The translations under genes were made by a program, and so were the position numbers. Below the pieces are notes generated by a model. That model did not search any database, was not told the DNA's origin, and saw nothing but the letters and a program-made list of their open reading frames with translations. DNA of 64,000 nucleotides, taken from Kiloniella laminariae (lineage in GTDB: Bacteria; Pseudomonadota; Alphaproteobacteria; Kiloniellales; Kiloniellaceae). Below, one piece after another: positions 54,699 through 62,954 of the stretch (position 1 is the first letter of the stretch; every line of letters begins with the position of its first letter). Where the stretch lies: contig NZ_JAPWGY010000001.1 of the NCBI RefSeq assembly GCF_027214005.1, positions 310,001 through 374,000 of the forward strand, given 5' to 3'.

Positions 54699-54953
54699 CT
54701 AACGTTGCAGGGCCTGGACCACATAGGCAAAGATGGTTTCATCACCCAGTTCTTTTCTGGCTTCAAGTCTGTTGACGCCTCTGACCAGAACATACTTGTT
54801 TTTGTCCTTGCCCTTGCGAACCCGGATCGGCTCGACCTCGACTTCGTCAATGATGTTCTCGGCAAAGCTTTCTATTCTGGCCGGATCGCGTTCCTTGCGA
54901 CGGTCTGCGGGGATATAAATATCGTCAATTTTTATGGCAACGGCCTTTAGCAC
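54699..54953 (-). CDS. Orphan ParB-like (ParB_N) domain protein
   Basis: The 84-residue protein consists of one ParB N-terminal-like domain: IKIDDIYIPADRRKERDPARIESFAENI, EPIRVRKGKDKNKYVLVRGVNRLEARKELGDETIFAYVVQAL. The GxxR motif essential for CTP/DNA functions in ParB reads here as V-R-G-V-N-R-L-E-A. No partner, helix-turn-helix or parA gene is present, so it is not a partition system. Starts with GTG at 54953. Related small proteins are found in sulphur-metabolism or prophage contexts, but this has none. Function unknown. Confidence 0.8.
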   Translation of the reverse strand: MLKAVAIKIDDIYIPADRRKERDPARIESFAENIIDEVEVEPIRVRKGKDKNKYVLVRGVNRLEARKELGDETIFAYVVQALQR

Positions 54954-55051
54954 TTGCGGTCTCTTTCATCTGGTTCAGGTCACTGTCATGACTGCTATCC
55001 TGTGGTAATCAGGATTGGTTGTCACGTTTTTCTGGCAAAAAAACACGCATA

Positions 55052-55078
55052 AAAAAGGCCGCGTGTTGCGGCCTTTTT
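55052..55078 (-). terminator. Rho-independent terminator after alpha/beta hydrolase gene
   Basis: AAAAAGGCCGC (55052-55062) pairs with GCGGCCTTTTT (55068-55078), loop of 5. On the minus strand it lies 30 bases downstream of the hydrolase stop and ends in T residues, so it belongs to that gene. Confidence 0.9.
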
Positions 55079-55108
55079 CGAAATGGTGGGAAGAGTTATT
55101 CCACAGAG

Positions 55109-55759
55109 TTATTCTACAGGGGCAGTCAGGCGCTGGCTGACGTAATCCTGTATGTGGCTGTCGATGACTTCCATATGGTTTTCAAAATAATGCCCGGCAC
55201 CCTGTTCGATACGATAGTCGATGGCGATACCTTTCTGGGCATTGAGTTTGTCGACCAGCTTGGCTGCGGCAGATTCCGGGACAACGTCATCCCGGTCACC
55301 CTGAATCACCAGACCTGAAGACGGGCAGGGTGCCAGAAAACTGAAGTCAAACATGTTGGCAGGCGGGGCAATAGAAACAAAGCCATCGATTTCCGGGCGG
55401 CGCATCAAAAGCTGCATGCTGATCCAGGCGCCAAAGGAAAAACCGGAAACCCAACACTGGCGGGCATTCGGATTGACACTCTGCAACCAGTCGAGCGCGG
55501 ATGCAGCATCTGAGAGTTCGCCTTCACCATCAGCAAAACTGCCCTGGGAGCGACCAACGCCACGGAAGTTGAAACGCAGGACCGAGAACCCCATGGCCTT
55601 GAAAGAATTGAACATCGTGTAGACGATTTTGTTGTTCATGGTGCCACCATGCTGCGGATGTGGATGCAGCATCAATGCGATCGGGGCATTGGGTGTCTGG
55701 TTGTGAAAGTAGCGTCCTTCCAGACGTCCTTCCGGACCGTTCAAAATAATATCAGGCAT
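55109..55759 (-). CDS. Alpha/beta hydrolase next to iron-sulphur genes
   Basis: The 216-residue hydrolase has the nucleophile motif GFSFGAW, the oxyanion region LHPHPQHGGTMNNKIVY, RFNFRGVGRSQG and DRDDVVPESAAAKL with the acid Asp and GAGHYFENH with the catalytic His. This family (often called 'YpfH-like' or 'alpha/beta hydrolase family 5') occurs beside cysE, iscR and iscS in many alphaproteobacteria, as here. Substrate unknown. It is divergent from cysE with 252 bases between. Confidence 0.9.
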   Translation of the reverse strand: MPDIILNGPEGRLEGRYFHNQTPNAPIALMLHPHPQHGGTMNNKIVYTMFNSFKAMGFSVLRFNFRGVGRSQGSFADGEGELSDAASALDWLQSVNPNARQCWVSGFSFGAWISMQLLMRRPEIDGFVSIAPPANMFDFSFLAPCPSSGLVIQGDRDDVVPESAAAKLVDKLNAQKGIAIDYRIEQGAGHYFENHMEVIDSHIQDYVSQRLTAPVE

Positions 55760-56011
55760 GCAGTCGCGGTTTCCCTTTGTTGACTTCCAAGCTTTATTTC
55801 ATTTACCGACCCGTCTAGACTTGTGGAGCCATACCCTTGCAGGTGGAGGGTTTCACGGTCGAAATCCGGGCTTCACTTGACCCCGGCGATCTGGATAATT
55901 ATATCGCTTGGAAGGAAAAGTGTCATTTTTCACTCTTGTATATAATCCAGCACCCGCTCTGAGCCAAATACCTTTTTGCAGGAAAGTGAAAAGGACAGTA
56001 AAGGACGAACA
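55760..56011. other. Divergent region hydrolase - cysE
   Basis: About 250 bases; the promoters of both genes should lie here. I could not identify an IscR site. Nothing else seen. Confidence 0.45.
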
Positions 56012-56773
56012 ATGTTCGACAGAATAAAAGCAGAGATTGATGCGACAATGGCACGAGATCCTGCTGCCCGATCCCGTCTCGAGGTTGTTCTCTGCTATCC
56101 CGGTTTTCAGGCTTTGATGTTACACCGCCTTGCCAATCGGCTCTGGAAAAGGGATTGGCACCTTTTGTCCCGCTGCATCTCCCATATCGGGCGGATCGTG
56201 ACTGGCATCGAAATTCATCCCGGAGCCACGATCGGCAAAGATTTTTTTATCGATCACGGTATGGGGGTGGTTATCGGGGAAACCAGCCATATCGGCGACA
56301 ATGTGACGCTCTATCACGGCGTGACACTGGGCGGGGTTGCCCCTAGTGTGGATTCTGATGCCCAGCGCGGGGTAAAGCGACACCCGACTCTTGAGTGTGG
56401 CGTTATTGTCGGGTCAGGCGCCCAGATTCTCGGGCCGATTACCGTGGCAAGGTGTGCCAGGATCGGTGCCAATGCTGTGGTGACCAAGGATGTGCCGCGC
56501 TGTGCGACTGTTGTGGGGATTCCGGGCAAGGTGGTGAACCCCAAACCGGCAGTGGTGGATGATCAGCCCTTTGTGGCCTATGGTACGCCAACGGGAGATA
56601 TTCCTGATCCTGTTGCCCGTACACTGGAAGGCCTGTTGAATGAAGTCCAGTCCTTGCGGCAGCGTCTCAACGCGCTGGAAGGTCAGGAGGATTATCAGAA
56701 AAACCTGTTGCACAACAAAAGTGATGCAACGAAAACTGAAGAGCTGGTTAAAGAAAAGACCTCTGGCAAATGA
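56012..56773 (+). CDS. cysE: Serine O-acetyltransferase
   Basis: The 253-residue enzyme acetylates serine, the first step to cysteine. The N-terminal helical part has [27 protein letters not shown], followed by left-handed beta-helix hexapeptides: the active-site His in [30 protein letters not shown], and [18 protein letters not shown] sits 6 bases before the ATG at 56012; an earlier start is less likely. A Lys/Glu-rich C-terminal tail (about 50 residues) follows the catalytic domain. It provides cysteine for the desulfurases encoded downstream. Confidence 0.96.
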   Translation: MFDRIKAEIDATMARDPAARSRLEVVLCYPGFQALMLHRLANRLWKRDWHLLSRCISHIGRIVTGIEIHPGATIGKDFFIDHGMGVVIGETSHIGDNVTLYHGVTLGGVAPSVDSDAQRGVKRHPTLECGVIVGSGAQILGPITVARCARIGANAVVTKDVPRCATVVGIPGKVVNPKPAVVDDQPFVAYGTPTGDIPDPVARTLEGLLNEVQSLRQRLNALEGQEDYQKNLLHNKSDATKTEELVKEKTSGK

Positions 56774-56858
56774 ACGGGTAGTCTGTCCGTTGCGTTTGGA
56801 TCAAGGGTGACGAGAAAATCCTGATCGTATGATCGGTGAATGTTGGGAGTAAAAGGCC

Positions 56859-57329
56859 GTGAAACTGAGTACAAAGGGTCGCTATGCCGTCATGGCCATG
56901 GTCGATCTGGCGCTCTATGCCAACAAGCGTCCGGTGTCGCTTGCTGAAATAGCCGAGCGGCAGGAGATTTCACTTTCCTATCTTGAACAGCTTTTTGCCA
57001 AGCTGCGTCGCCGCAAGCTTGTACGATCGGTTCGGGGCCCTGGCGGTGGTTATATGATGGTCAAGGATGCCGGGAAAACACTGATCTCTGAAATCTTTGA
57101 TGCGGTTGAAGAACCGATCAACACCAATGCCTGTGATCCGGAAAGCCCGATGGGGTGCCGCAGTGACAAGAGCCGCTGCATCACGCACAATCTCTGGCTG
57201 GGTCTGTCAAACCACATCTATCGCTACCTCAGCAGTGTTTCCCTGGCGGATGTGATCGAGCGTCGTATTGATCCAGCTTCGGAAAACTTCTTTTTTCCGG
57301 ATCCCGGTGACGGAGTTGCTGCTCAATAG
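56859..57329 (+). CDS. iscR: Rrf2-family iron-sulphur regulator, IscR-like
   Basis: The 156-residue regulator has a winged helix with GRYAVMAMVDLAL, SLAEIAERQEISLSYLEQLFAKLRRRKLV and RSVRGPGGGYMM. The cluster ligands are three Cys and a His: CDPESPMGCRSDKSRCITH, spacing C-x7-C-x6-C-x2-H against C-x5-C-x5-C-x2-H in E. coli IscR. It probably senses iron-sulphur status and represses the cluster genes. It begins with GTG at 56859, GGGAG upstream. It is 85 bases after cysE and 167 before the first desulfurase gene. Confidence 0.93.
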   Translation: MKLSTKGRYAVMAMVDLALYANKRPVSLAEIAERQEISLSYLEQLFAKLRRRKLVRSVRGPGGGYMMVKDAGKTLISEIFDAVEEPINTNACDPESPMGCRSDKSRCITHNLWLGLSNHIYRYLSSVSLADVIERRIDPASENFFFPDPGDGVAAQ

Positions 57330-57496
57330 CCTGTAGCTATTCAATTGTTTACTGTCGGTGACAGGACTGACTTGCCTGATTTTTGTATTATTCTGTCGTA
57401 AATACCTGGATTTAACATTATCAGAAGTGTGGGCCGGTTCTCTGATCCTTTTCTCCGGGCCTGTTTTGGCTTCTCCCGTAACAGGGTTATTTGTGT

Positions 57497-58633
57497 ATGC
57501 GCCGTTCTGTTTACCTAGACTATAATGCCACTGCCCCTGTCCGGCCGGAAGTGATAGAGGTTGTTGCTTCTGCCCTTGCCCGGACAGGAAATCCTTCTTC
57601 CATCCACGAATTTGGCCGTGCGGCCCGACGACTTGTCGAAGACGCCCGGGCCGAGATCGCGGCGCTGGTGGGCAGCAAACCCGCCCGCGTGGTCTTTACC
57701 AGCGGCGGAACAGAAGCAAACAATCTGGCGTTAAGAGGAGCAGGCCGGGAACGGGTACTGGTTTCGGCCATCGAACATGATTCGGTCCTGCGGGCCAGAG
57801 CCAATGTTGCAGAAATTCCGGTGGATAGAGCAGGCCAGATAGATCTGGCTGCGCTTGAACAGCTGTTAGGAGAAGATGGCAGCGATGTGCTGATCTCGGT
57901 CATGATGGCAAACAATGAAACCGGGGTGCTGCAGCCGATAACAGAGGTTGTGGCGCTGGCCCATGCCAAGGGGGCGCTGGTGCATTGTGATGCGGTGCAG
58001 GCAGCTGGCAAGGTTGCGATCAATTGCGAAGATCTGGGGGTGGATTATCTGACAATCTCCTCTCACAAGCTTGGCGGTCCCCAGGGGGCAGGGGCTCTGA
58101 TCCTCGGCAAGGGACTGGAGATTTTACCCCAGCAGCTTGGTGGCGGGCAGGAACGGCGGCGGCGTGGCGGCACAGAAAATGTGGCGGGCATTGCCGGCTT
58201 TGGCCTTGCCGCGCGTCTGGCTTTGGACGGTCTTGCCGGGATGCAGGAAAAAGCTGTCTGGCGTGCAACAATGGAAACCAGGATTATGGCTGCGGCACCG
58301 CAGGCGCGTATTTTTGGCATGGACTTGCCCCGCGTCCCCAATACCACGACAGTGACAATGCCGGGTGTTCCGTCTGATACCCAGTTGATGGTGCTGGATC
58401 TGGAAGGTTTCGCTGTTTCCTCTGGCTCGGCCTGTTCCTCGGGGAAAGTACAGGCATCGCACGTTCTGCAGGCTATGGGGGCGGATGGAAAAACTGCGGG
58501 TGAGGCAATACGGATCAGCACCGGCTGGGCCAGTACACAGGAAGATCTGGAGCTTTTTACTGAAGCCTGGATTAATCTGTTCAAACGTAAAGGCACCCGC
58601 TCAAACGTACAGTCGTCCGCCGGGCAGGGCTGA
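57497..58633 (+). CDS. Cysteine desulfurase, first copy
   Basis: The 378-residue PLP enzyme removes sulphur from cysteine. Marks are VYLDYNATAPVRPEV, FTSGGTEANNLAL, HCDAVQAAGKVAI, the PLP lysine in SSHKLGGPQGAGAL, and SGSACSSGKVQASHVL with the catalytic Cys on the mobile loop. It belongs to the NifS/IscS type I group. It lies 54 bases before a second desulfurase, only about 40% alike by eye, so they are not a recent duplication. An upstream start at 57491 (GTG) is equally possible. Confidence 0.94.
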   Translation: MRRSVYLDYNATAPVRPEVIEVVASALARTGNPSSIHEFGRAARRLVEDARAEIAALVGSKPARVVFTSGGTEANNLALRGAGRERVLVSAIEHDSVLRARANVAEIPVDRAGQIDLAALEQLLGEDGSDVLISVMMANNETGVLQPITEVVALAHAKGALVHCDAVQAAGKVAINCEDLGVDYLTISSHKLGGPQGAGALILGKGLEILPQQLGGGQERRRRGGTENVAGIAGFGLAARLALDGLAGMQEKAVWRATMETRIMAAAPQARIFGMDLPRVPNTTTVTMPGVPSDTQLMVLDLEGFAVSSGSACSSGKVQASHVLQAMGADGKTAGEAIRISTGWASTQEDLELFTEAWINLFKRKGTRSNVQSSAGQG

Positions 58634-58687
58634 GTTTCAAAAATACTAACACTGTGGGAATAGCAGCCCAGAGGCGGGGTGAGGCAA

Positions 58688-59905
58688 ATGGTCAAAAACA
58701 AGAGCAGAGACAGAAAAGCCAACCGAACCGTGCGCCCAGTCTATCTGGATTATCAGGCAACCACCCCGACGGATCCGCGTGTGGTTGAGGCGATGCTGCC
58801 CTATTTCTATGAGAGCTTTGGCAATCCCCATTCTGTTGATCATGCCTATGGCTGGGAAGCAGAAGAAGTCGTGGATCGCGCCCGGCAGGAAATAGCAGGT
58901 CTGATCGGGGCCGACCCGCGCGAGATAATCTTTACGTCCGGAGCAACAGAATCAAACAATCTGGCCATCAAGGGGGTGGCGCATTTCCAGCGGAACAATC
59001 CGGCGGGTGGTGGGAAATCCCCGGCACGAAACAGGATTGTCACGACTGTGATTGAGCATAAGTGCGTTCTCGAATCTGTTGCCCGGCTTGAACGGGAAGG
59101 TTTTGAGGTCATACGACTGCCCGTTGATACCAGCGGGTTGCTTGATCTGGATCTTCTGACCGAGACGGTAACCGATAAAACGGCGCTGGTGTCGGTCATG
59201 GCAGTGAACAACGAAGTTGGTGTGATCCAGAACCTGCAGCGTATCGGCGAGATCTGTCGTGCTGCCGGGGCAAAGTTCCACAGTGATGCGGCCCAGGCCG
59301 TGGGCAAGATCCCTCTGGATGTGGCGGCGATGAACATCGACCTCATGAGTATCTCGGGTCACAAGATTTATGGACCCAAAGGTATCGGGGCATTGTATGT
59401 TCGCCGTCGTCCGCGGGTTCGTCTCGAAGCCCTGATGGATGGTGGCGGGCAGGAACGCGGTCTGAGATCTGGCACCTTGCCGACCCCGCTTTGCGTTGGC
59501 TTGGGTAAGGCCTTTGCCCTTGCTGCTGAAGAGATGCAGGAAGAAAGTAAACGTCTGGCGATCCTGTCACAGCAGTTGTTTGGTGAACTTTCAGCTAAAC
59601 TTGATGGCGTTCAGATCAATGGCGACACTCAGCAACGTATTCCGGGAAATCTTAATCTCTCTCTGAACGGAATTTCTGCTGGTGACCTGATCAGGGAGGT
59701 TCCTGGATTGGCCCTGTCCATGGGATCGGCCTGTTCTTCTGCGGAACTGGAGCCATCTTATGTTCTTAAGGCTTTGGGATTAAATGAGGAACAGGCGAAT
59801 TCCTCTTTACGTATCGGCCTTGGGCGCTTCACCACGGATGCAGATATCCGTCAGGCCGTTGAATTGCTGGTCGAGGCCGTCGGGCGATTGCGTGCAAAAA
59901 ACTGA
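58688..59905 (+). CDS. iscS: Cysteine desulfurase, IscS-type, second copy
   Basis: The 405-residue enzyme resembles IscS: RPVYLDYQATTPTDPRVVEAMLPYF, FTSGATESNNLAIKG, FHSDAAQAVGKIPLD, the PLP lysine in SISGHKIYGPKGIGALY, and MGSACSSAELEPSYVLKALGL with the catalytic Cys. It has an 18-residue basic N-terminal extension absent in E. coli IscS. It ends at VGRLRAKN; E. coli IscS continues about 20 residues, including the stretch that binds IscU. No iscU lies downstream; a ferredoxin gene follows after 105 bases. Confidence 0.95.
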   Translation: MVKNKSRDRKANRTVRPVYLDYQATTPTDPRVVEAMLPYFYESFGNPHSVDHAYGWEAEEVVDRARQEIAGLIGADPREIIFTSGATESNNLAIKGVAHFQRNNPAGGGKSPARNRIVTTVIEHKCVLESVARLEREGFEVIRLPVDTSGLLDLDLLTETVTDKTALVSVMAVNNEVGVIQNLQRIGEICRAAGAKFHSDAAQAVGKIPLDVAAMNIDLMSISGHKIYGPKGIGALYVRRRPRVRLEALMDGGGQERGLRSGTLPTPLCVGLGKAFALAAEEMQEESKRLAILSQQLFGELSAKLDGVQINGDTQQRIPGNLNLSLNGISAGDLIREVPGLALSMGSACSSAELEPSYVLKALGLNEEQANSSLRIGLGRFTTDADIRQAVELLVEAVGRLRAKN

Positions 59906-60010
59906 CGGACAGGAGAAGAAAAAGCGCTTCACAAGCCGCCCTTTGGCTGCGTATATAGGCGGAAACACCGTACCAGCCGGTTTTTTGCTGTATTTGTCGG
60001 GAGATGGCCA

Positions 60011-60325
60011 ATGCCGAAAATGACTTTTGTTGAGCGTGATGGTGCCGAGCGTGAAGTTGATGCGCCTCTGGGACTGTCGGTTCTGGAGATTGCCCAGCGC
60101 AATAACGTGGATATTGAAGGTGCCTGTGAGGGTTCGCTCGCCTGTGCCACCTGTCACGTGGTGATTGACCCTTCCTGGTTTGACAAGCTCGAAGCTGTAT
60201 CCGAAGACGAGGAAGACATGCTTGATCTTGCTTTTAATCTGACCCAGACTTCGCGTCTGGGCTGTCAGTTGATCATGAGTGAAGAGCTGGATGGACTGAA
60301 AGTCAAATTGCCGGAAGCAATCTGA
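60011..60325 (+). CDS. fdx: Adrenodoxin-type [2Fe-2S] ferredoxin
   Basis: The 104-residue ferredoxin has the ligand pattern C-x5-C-x2-C in [13 protein letters not shown] and the fourth Cys in SRLGCQLIM. It provides electrons for iron-sulphur assembly and belongs to the ISC ferredoxin group ([11 protein letters not shown] is typical). It sits behind the two desulfurases in the same direction. Confidence 0.95.
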   Translation: MPKMTFVERDGAEREVDAPLGLSVLEIAQRNNVDIEGACEGSLACATCHVVIDPSWFDKLEAVSEDEEDMLDLAFNLTQTSRLGCQLIMSEELDGLKVKLPEAI

Positions 60326-60378
60326 TATACTTTTAACCCTGCCTTTTTCGCTCTACCTGCCGAGAAGAATTCCCTGCG

Positions 60379-61059
60379 ATGTCCTTCTATGAAGATCTGA
60401 AAGCTGCTTGCCCGGATGAATGGGCGTCCTTTGTCTATCATCCTTTTGTCCAATCACTGGGTGAAGGCTCCTTGCCCCGGGAATCTTTTCGCCATTACCT
60501 GACACAGGACTATCTGTTTTTGAAACATTTCAGCCGTGCCTATGCGCTGGCAGTGTTCAAAAGTGACAATCTTGAAGACATGCGTCAGGCGGCAGCAACA
60601 ATGAATGCTTTGCTCAACGAGGAAATGGAACTCCATATCAGCTATTGTGCGCAATGGGGCATCTCTCAGGAAGCGCTTGAATCCGAGCCGGAAGCAACAG
60701 CGAACCTTGCCTATACCCGCTTTGTGATCGATCAGGGGCTCTCCGGGGATCTGCTCGACCTGCTGGTGGCGCTAACTCCTTGTGTGCTTGGTTATGCCGA
60801 AATTGGTTCCCGCTTGTTCGAAGAACATATCGCTGATCTGGAAAACAATCCTTATCGCCCCTGGGTCGAGACCTATTCCGGCAGTGACTATCAACAGCTT
60901 GCCGGAAACTCCTATGGTCGGCTGGAACGTATCGCGCTGGCCCGTCTGGGGGAAGATTACCGTTCCTCGGGACGCTGGCAGCAGCTGTGCAAGACCTTTG
61001 CCACCGCGACCCGTCTGGAAGCCGGTTTCTGGGAAATGGGCCTGACCCGAAGCATGTGA
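60379..61059 (+). CDS. tenA: TenA-family thiaminase II
   Basis: The 226-residue protein fits TenA: FVQSLGEGSLPRESFRHYLTQDYLFLKHFSRAYALAV, the nucleophile Cys in ALTPCVLGYAEIG and the Glu near the end in TRLEAGFWEMG. TenA hydrolyses aminopyrimidine breakdown products of thiamine for salvage. No other thiamine genes are adjacent. It is 53 bases downstream of fdx and may share its transcript. Confidence 0.93.
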   Translation: MSFYEDLKAACPDEWASFVYHPFVQSLGEGSLPRESFRHYLTQDYLFLKHFSRAYALAVFKSDNLEDMRQAAATMNALLNEEMELHISYCAQWGISQEALESEPEATANLAYTRFVIDQGLSGDLLDLLVALTPCVLGYAEIGSRLFEEHIADLENNPYRPWVETYSGSDYQQLAGNSYGRLERIALARLGEDYRSSGRWQQLCKTFATATRLEAGFWEMGLTRSM

Positions 61060-61097
61060 TTTCTGGTTGGGCAGACAGAGTGAAAAACCAGTGTATA

Positions 61098-61129
61098 GAA
61101 AGAAGGCAGCCTGTTGGCTGCCTTCTTTC
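61098..61129. terminator. Rho-independent terminator between tenA and nhaP-like gene
   Basis: GAAAGAAGGCAGCC (61098-61111) pairs perfectly with GGCTGCCTTCTTTC (61116-61129), loop TGTT. It stands between two convergent genes and can serve both. Confidence 0.88.
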
Positions 61130-61145
61130 GTTGGAGAACATTGTG

Positions 61146-62405
61146 TTATTTCACAAAAATCTCGACCACTTTTTTTACTGTTAGCCCCTGGACAATAATG
61201 GAAAAAATTACCACGCCATAGGTAATGGCAAGCAGGGGTTCTTTTTCCGGAACGTTGGGCAGGGCAAGCACAAGGGCAACGGATATCCCGCCGCGCAGGC
61301 CCCCCCAGGTCAGAACCGCAATGGCTCCCGGGGTGTATTTTTCCCTGAGGCTGAGCAGGCTGATCGGCAAACCGACAGAGATAAAACGGGCGAAGAGGAC
61401 CAGAGGAATCATGATCAGGGTTGCCATGATGGTGCCAGAGGTTTCGGTGATGGCAAGAATCTCGAACCCGATGATCAGAAACAGGGCTGCATTGAGAATC
61501 TCATCGAGCAGGGTCCAGAATTTGTTGACGTGATCACGGGTTTCTTCGCTCATGGCAAAGTGCATACCCTTGTTGCCAATCAGCAAGCCAGCGACAACCA
61601 CGGCAATGGGCCCGGAAAAGTGCAGGGCATAGGAAAGGCTGTAGCTGACCATAACCAGTGCCAGGGTGATCAGGACCTCAAGGGAATATTCGTCAATGCT
61701 TTTAAGGGCACGATAGGCAATCCAGCCAAGCAAAAGTCCAAGCAGGGCACCGCCACCAGCTTCGAGCACAAACAGCTGGGCGATCTCTGTTGCTGTGATA
61801 CCTTCGCCCCCATTCGATGATTGGGTGGCAATAGCAACCAGAATGGTAAAGACCACCACGCCAACGCCGTCATTAAACAAACTCTCTCCGGCGATCTTGG
61901 CCTTGAGTGATCTGGGAACCGAGACTGTCTTGAGAATGCCAAGTACCGCAACCGGGTCGGTCGGAGCAATCAGGCTGCCAAAAATCAGACAGTAGATCAG
62001 GGGCAGTTCCAGGCCGATCTGTGGCATCAGATAAAACATGGCGATGCCGATAACAAAAGTAGAAATCAGCACCCCCAGTGTGGCCATTAAAGTGATGGCA
62101 TACTTGCGCTGGAGCAGGTCATCGATATCAACATGAAGGGCCCCGGCAAAAAGCAGAAAACTGAGCATCCCTTTCATCAGGGTGTCGTGGAAATCAATCT
62201 GGGCAAGCGAGAGATGAACAGCGGCCTGGATGCCGAGAGTTGGGAGCAACTGGTCAAGCAACATGACGATAATAGAAGCTGCCAGAGCGATAACCACCAG
62301 GCCAATGGAGATGGGCATACGCAGCCAGCGATGATTGATATACCCAAAAAATGCGGCGAGGGTTATGGTGATGGCGGCAATATTAAACAGGGAGAGTGTC
62401 TGCAT
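61146..62405 (-). CDS. NhaP-type Na+/H+ antiporter (CPA1)
   Basis: The 419-residue protein has about 12 membrane segments and the CPA1 motifs APTDPVAVLGILKTV, AGESLFNDGVGVVVF and LTWGGLRGGISVALVLALP. It lacks the cytoplasmic and cNMP domains of the other antiporter in this window. It exchanges Na+ or K+ for protons. It is monocistronic and convergent with tenA, divergent from dgkA. Confidence 0.93.
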   Translation of the reverse strand: MQTLSLFNIAAITITLAAFFGYINHRWLRMPISIGLVVIALAASIIVMLLDQLLPTLGIQAAVHLSLAQIDFHDTLMKGMLSFLLFAGALHVDIDDLLQRKYAITLMATLGVLISTFVIGIAMFYLMPQIGLELPLIYCLIFGSLIAPTDPVAVLGILKTVSVPRSLKAKIAGESLFNDGVGVVVFTILVAIATQSSNGGEGITATEIAQLFVLEAGGGALLGLLLGWIAYRALKSIDEYSLEVLITLALVMVSYSLSYALHFSGPIAVVVAGLLIGNKGMHFAMSEETRDHVNKFWTLLDEILNAALFLIIGFEILAITETSGTIMATLIMIPLVLFARFISVGLPISLLSLREKYTPGAIAVLTWGGLRGGISVALVLALPNVPEKEPLLAITYGVVIFSIIVQGLTVKKVVEIFVK

Positions 62406-62556
62406 CGTGGGTATGGAAATCCGGAAAATCAGGTAGAGGAAATCGGGTTAGAGCTTATAGCAGAAGTTTTTCCTGTGCAGAAGCTTTGGCTGGACAGGGT
62501 TCGTGTTTCCACCTATCTGGTTTGACATAACAGATAACACAATCGGGAACCGGGAT

Positions 62557-62922
62557 ATGGCTATTACAGACTTTGCAGCGATCGGGCGCGCTTTTCGGGT
62601 CAGTTGTAAAGGGCTCTCGCATTGTCTTCGGCACGAACGGGCGGTTCAGCAGGAGGCCGTCTTGTTTATTCTGTTGACACTGGTTGCAGCTTTTCTGGCA
62701 GAGAGCGCCTGGCACTGGTTGCTGTTAACGGCTCCGTTGATTCTGATACTGATTGTTGAAGTTCTTAATACGGGGCTTGAAGCTGCAATTGATCGTATTG
62801 GTCCAGAGCATCATGAGCTTTCTGGATTGGCCAAGGATTGTGGTTCAGCTGCTGTCTTGCTTTCCATGCTGCTGGCGGGTCTGGTTTGGGGCGTTTTCCT
62901 GTTCGAGCGTTTTTTCAGGTGA
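62557..62922 (+). CDS. dgkA: Diacylglycerol kinase
   Basis: The 121-residue enzyme is the small trimeric prokaryotic kinase that recycles diacylglycerol into phosphatidic acid. The active-site helix reads EVLNTGLEAAIDRIGPEHHELSGLAKD with the conserved Glu and Asn, and ERAVQQEAVLF precedes. Length equals the E. coli enzyme (122). It is divergent from nhaP-like. Confidence 0.95.
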   Translation: MAITDFAAIGRAFRVSCKGLSHCLRHERAVQQEAVLFILLTLVAAFLAESAWHWLLLTAPLILILIVEVLNTGLEAAIDRIGPEHHELSGLAKDCGSAAVLLSMLLAGLVWGVFLFERFFR

Positions 62923-62954
62923 GCTTGTCAATACTGCGGGGTTGGCTCTTTTGC

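Noticed and set aside
54699-54953. Plasmid-type partition system
   Set aside because: There is no parA, no centromere-like repeats and the protein lacks the DNA-binding parts of ParB.
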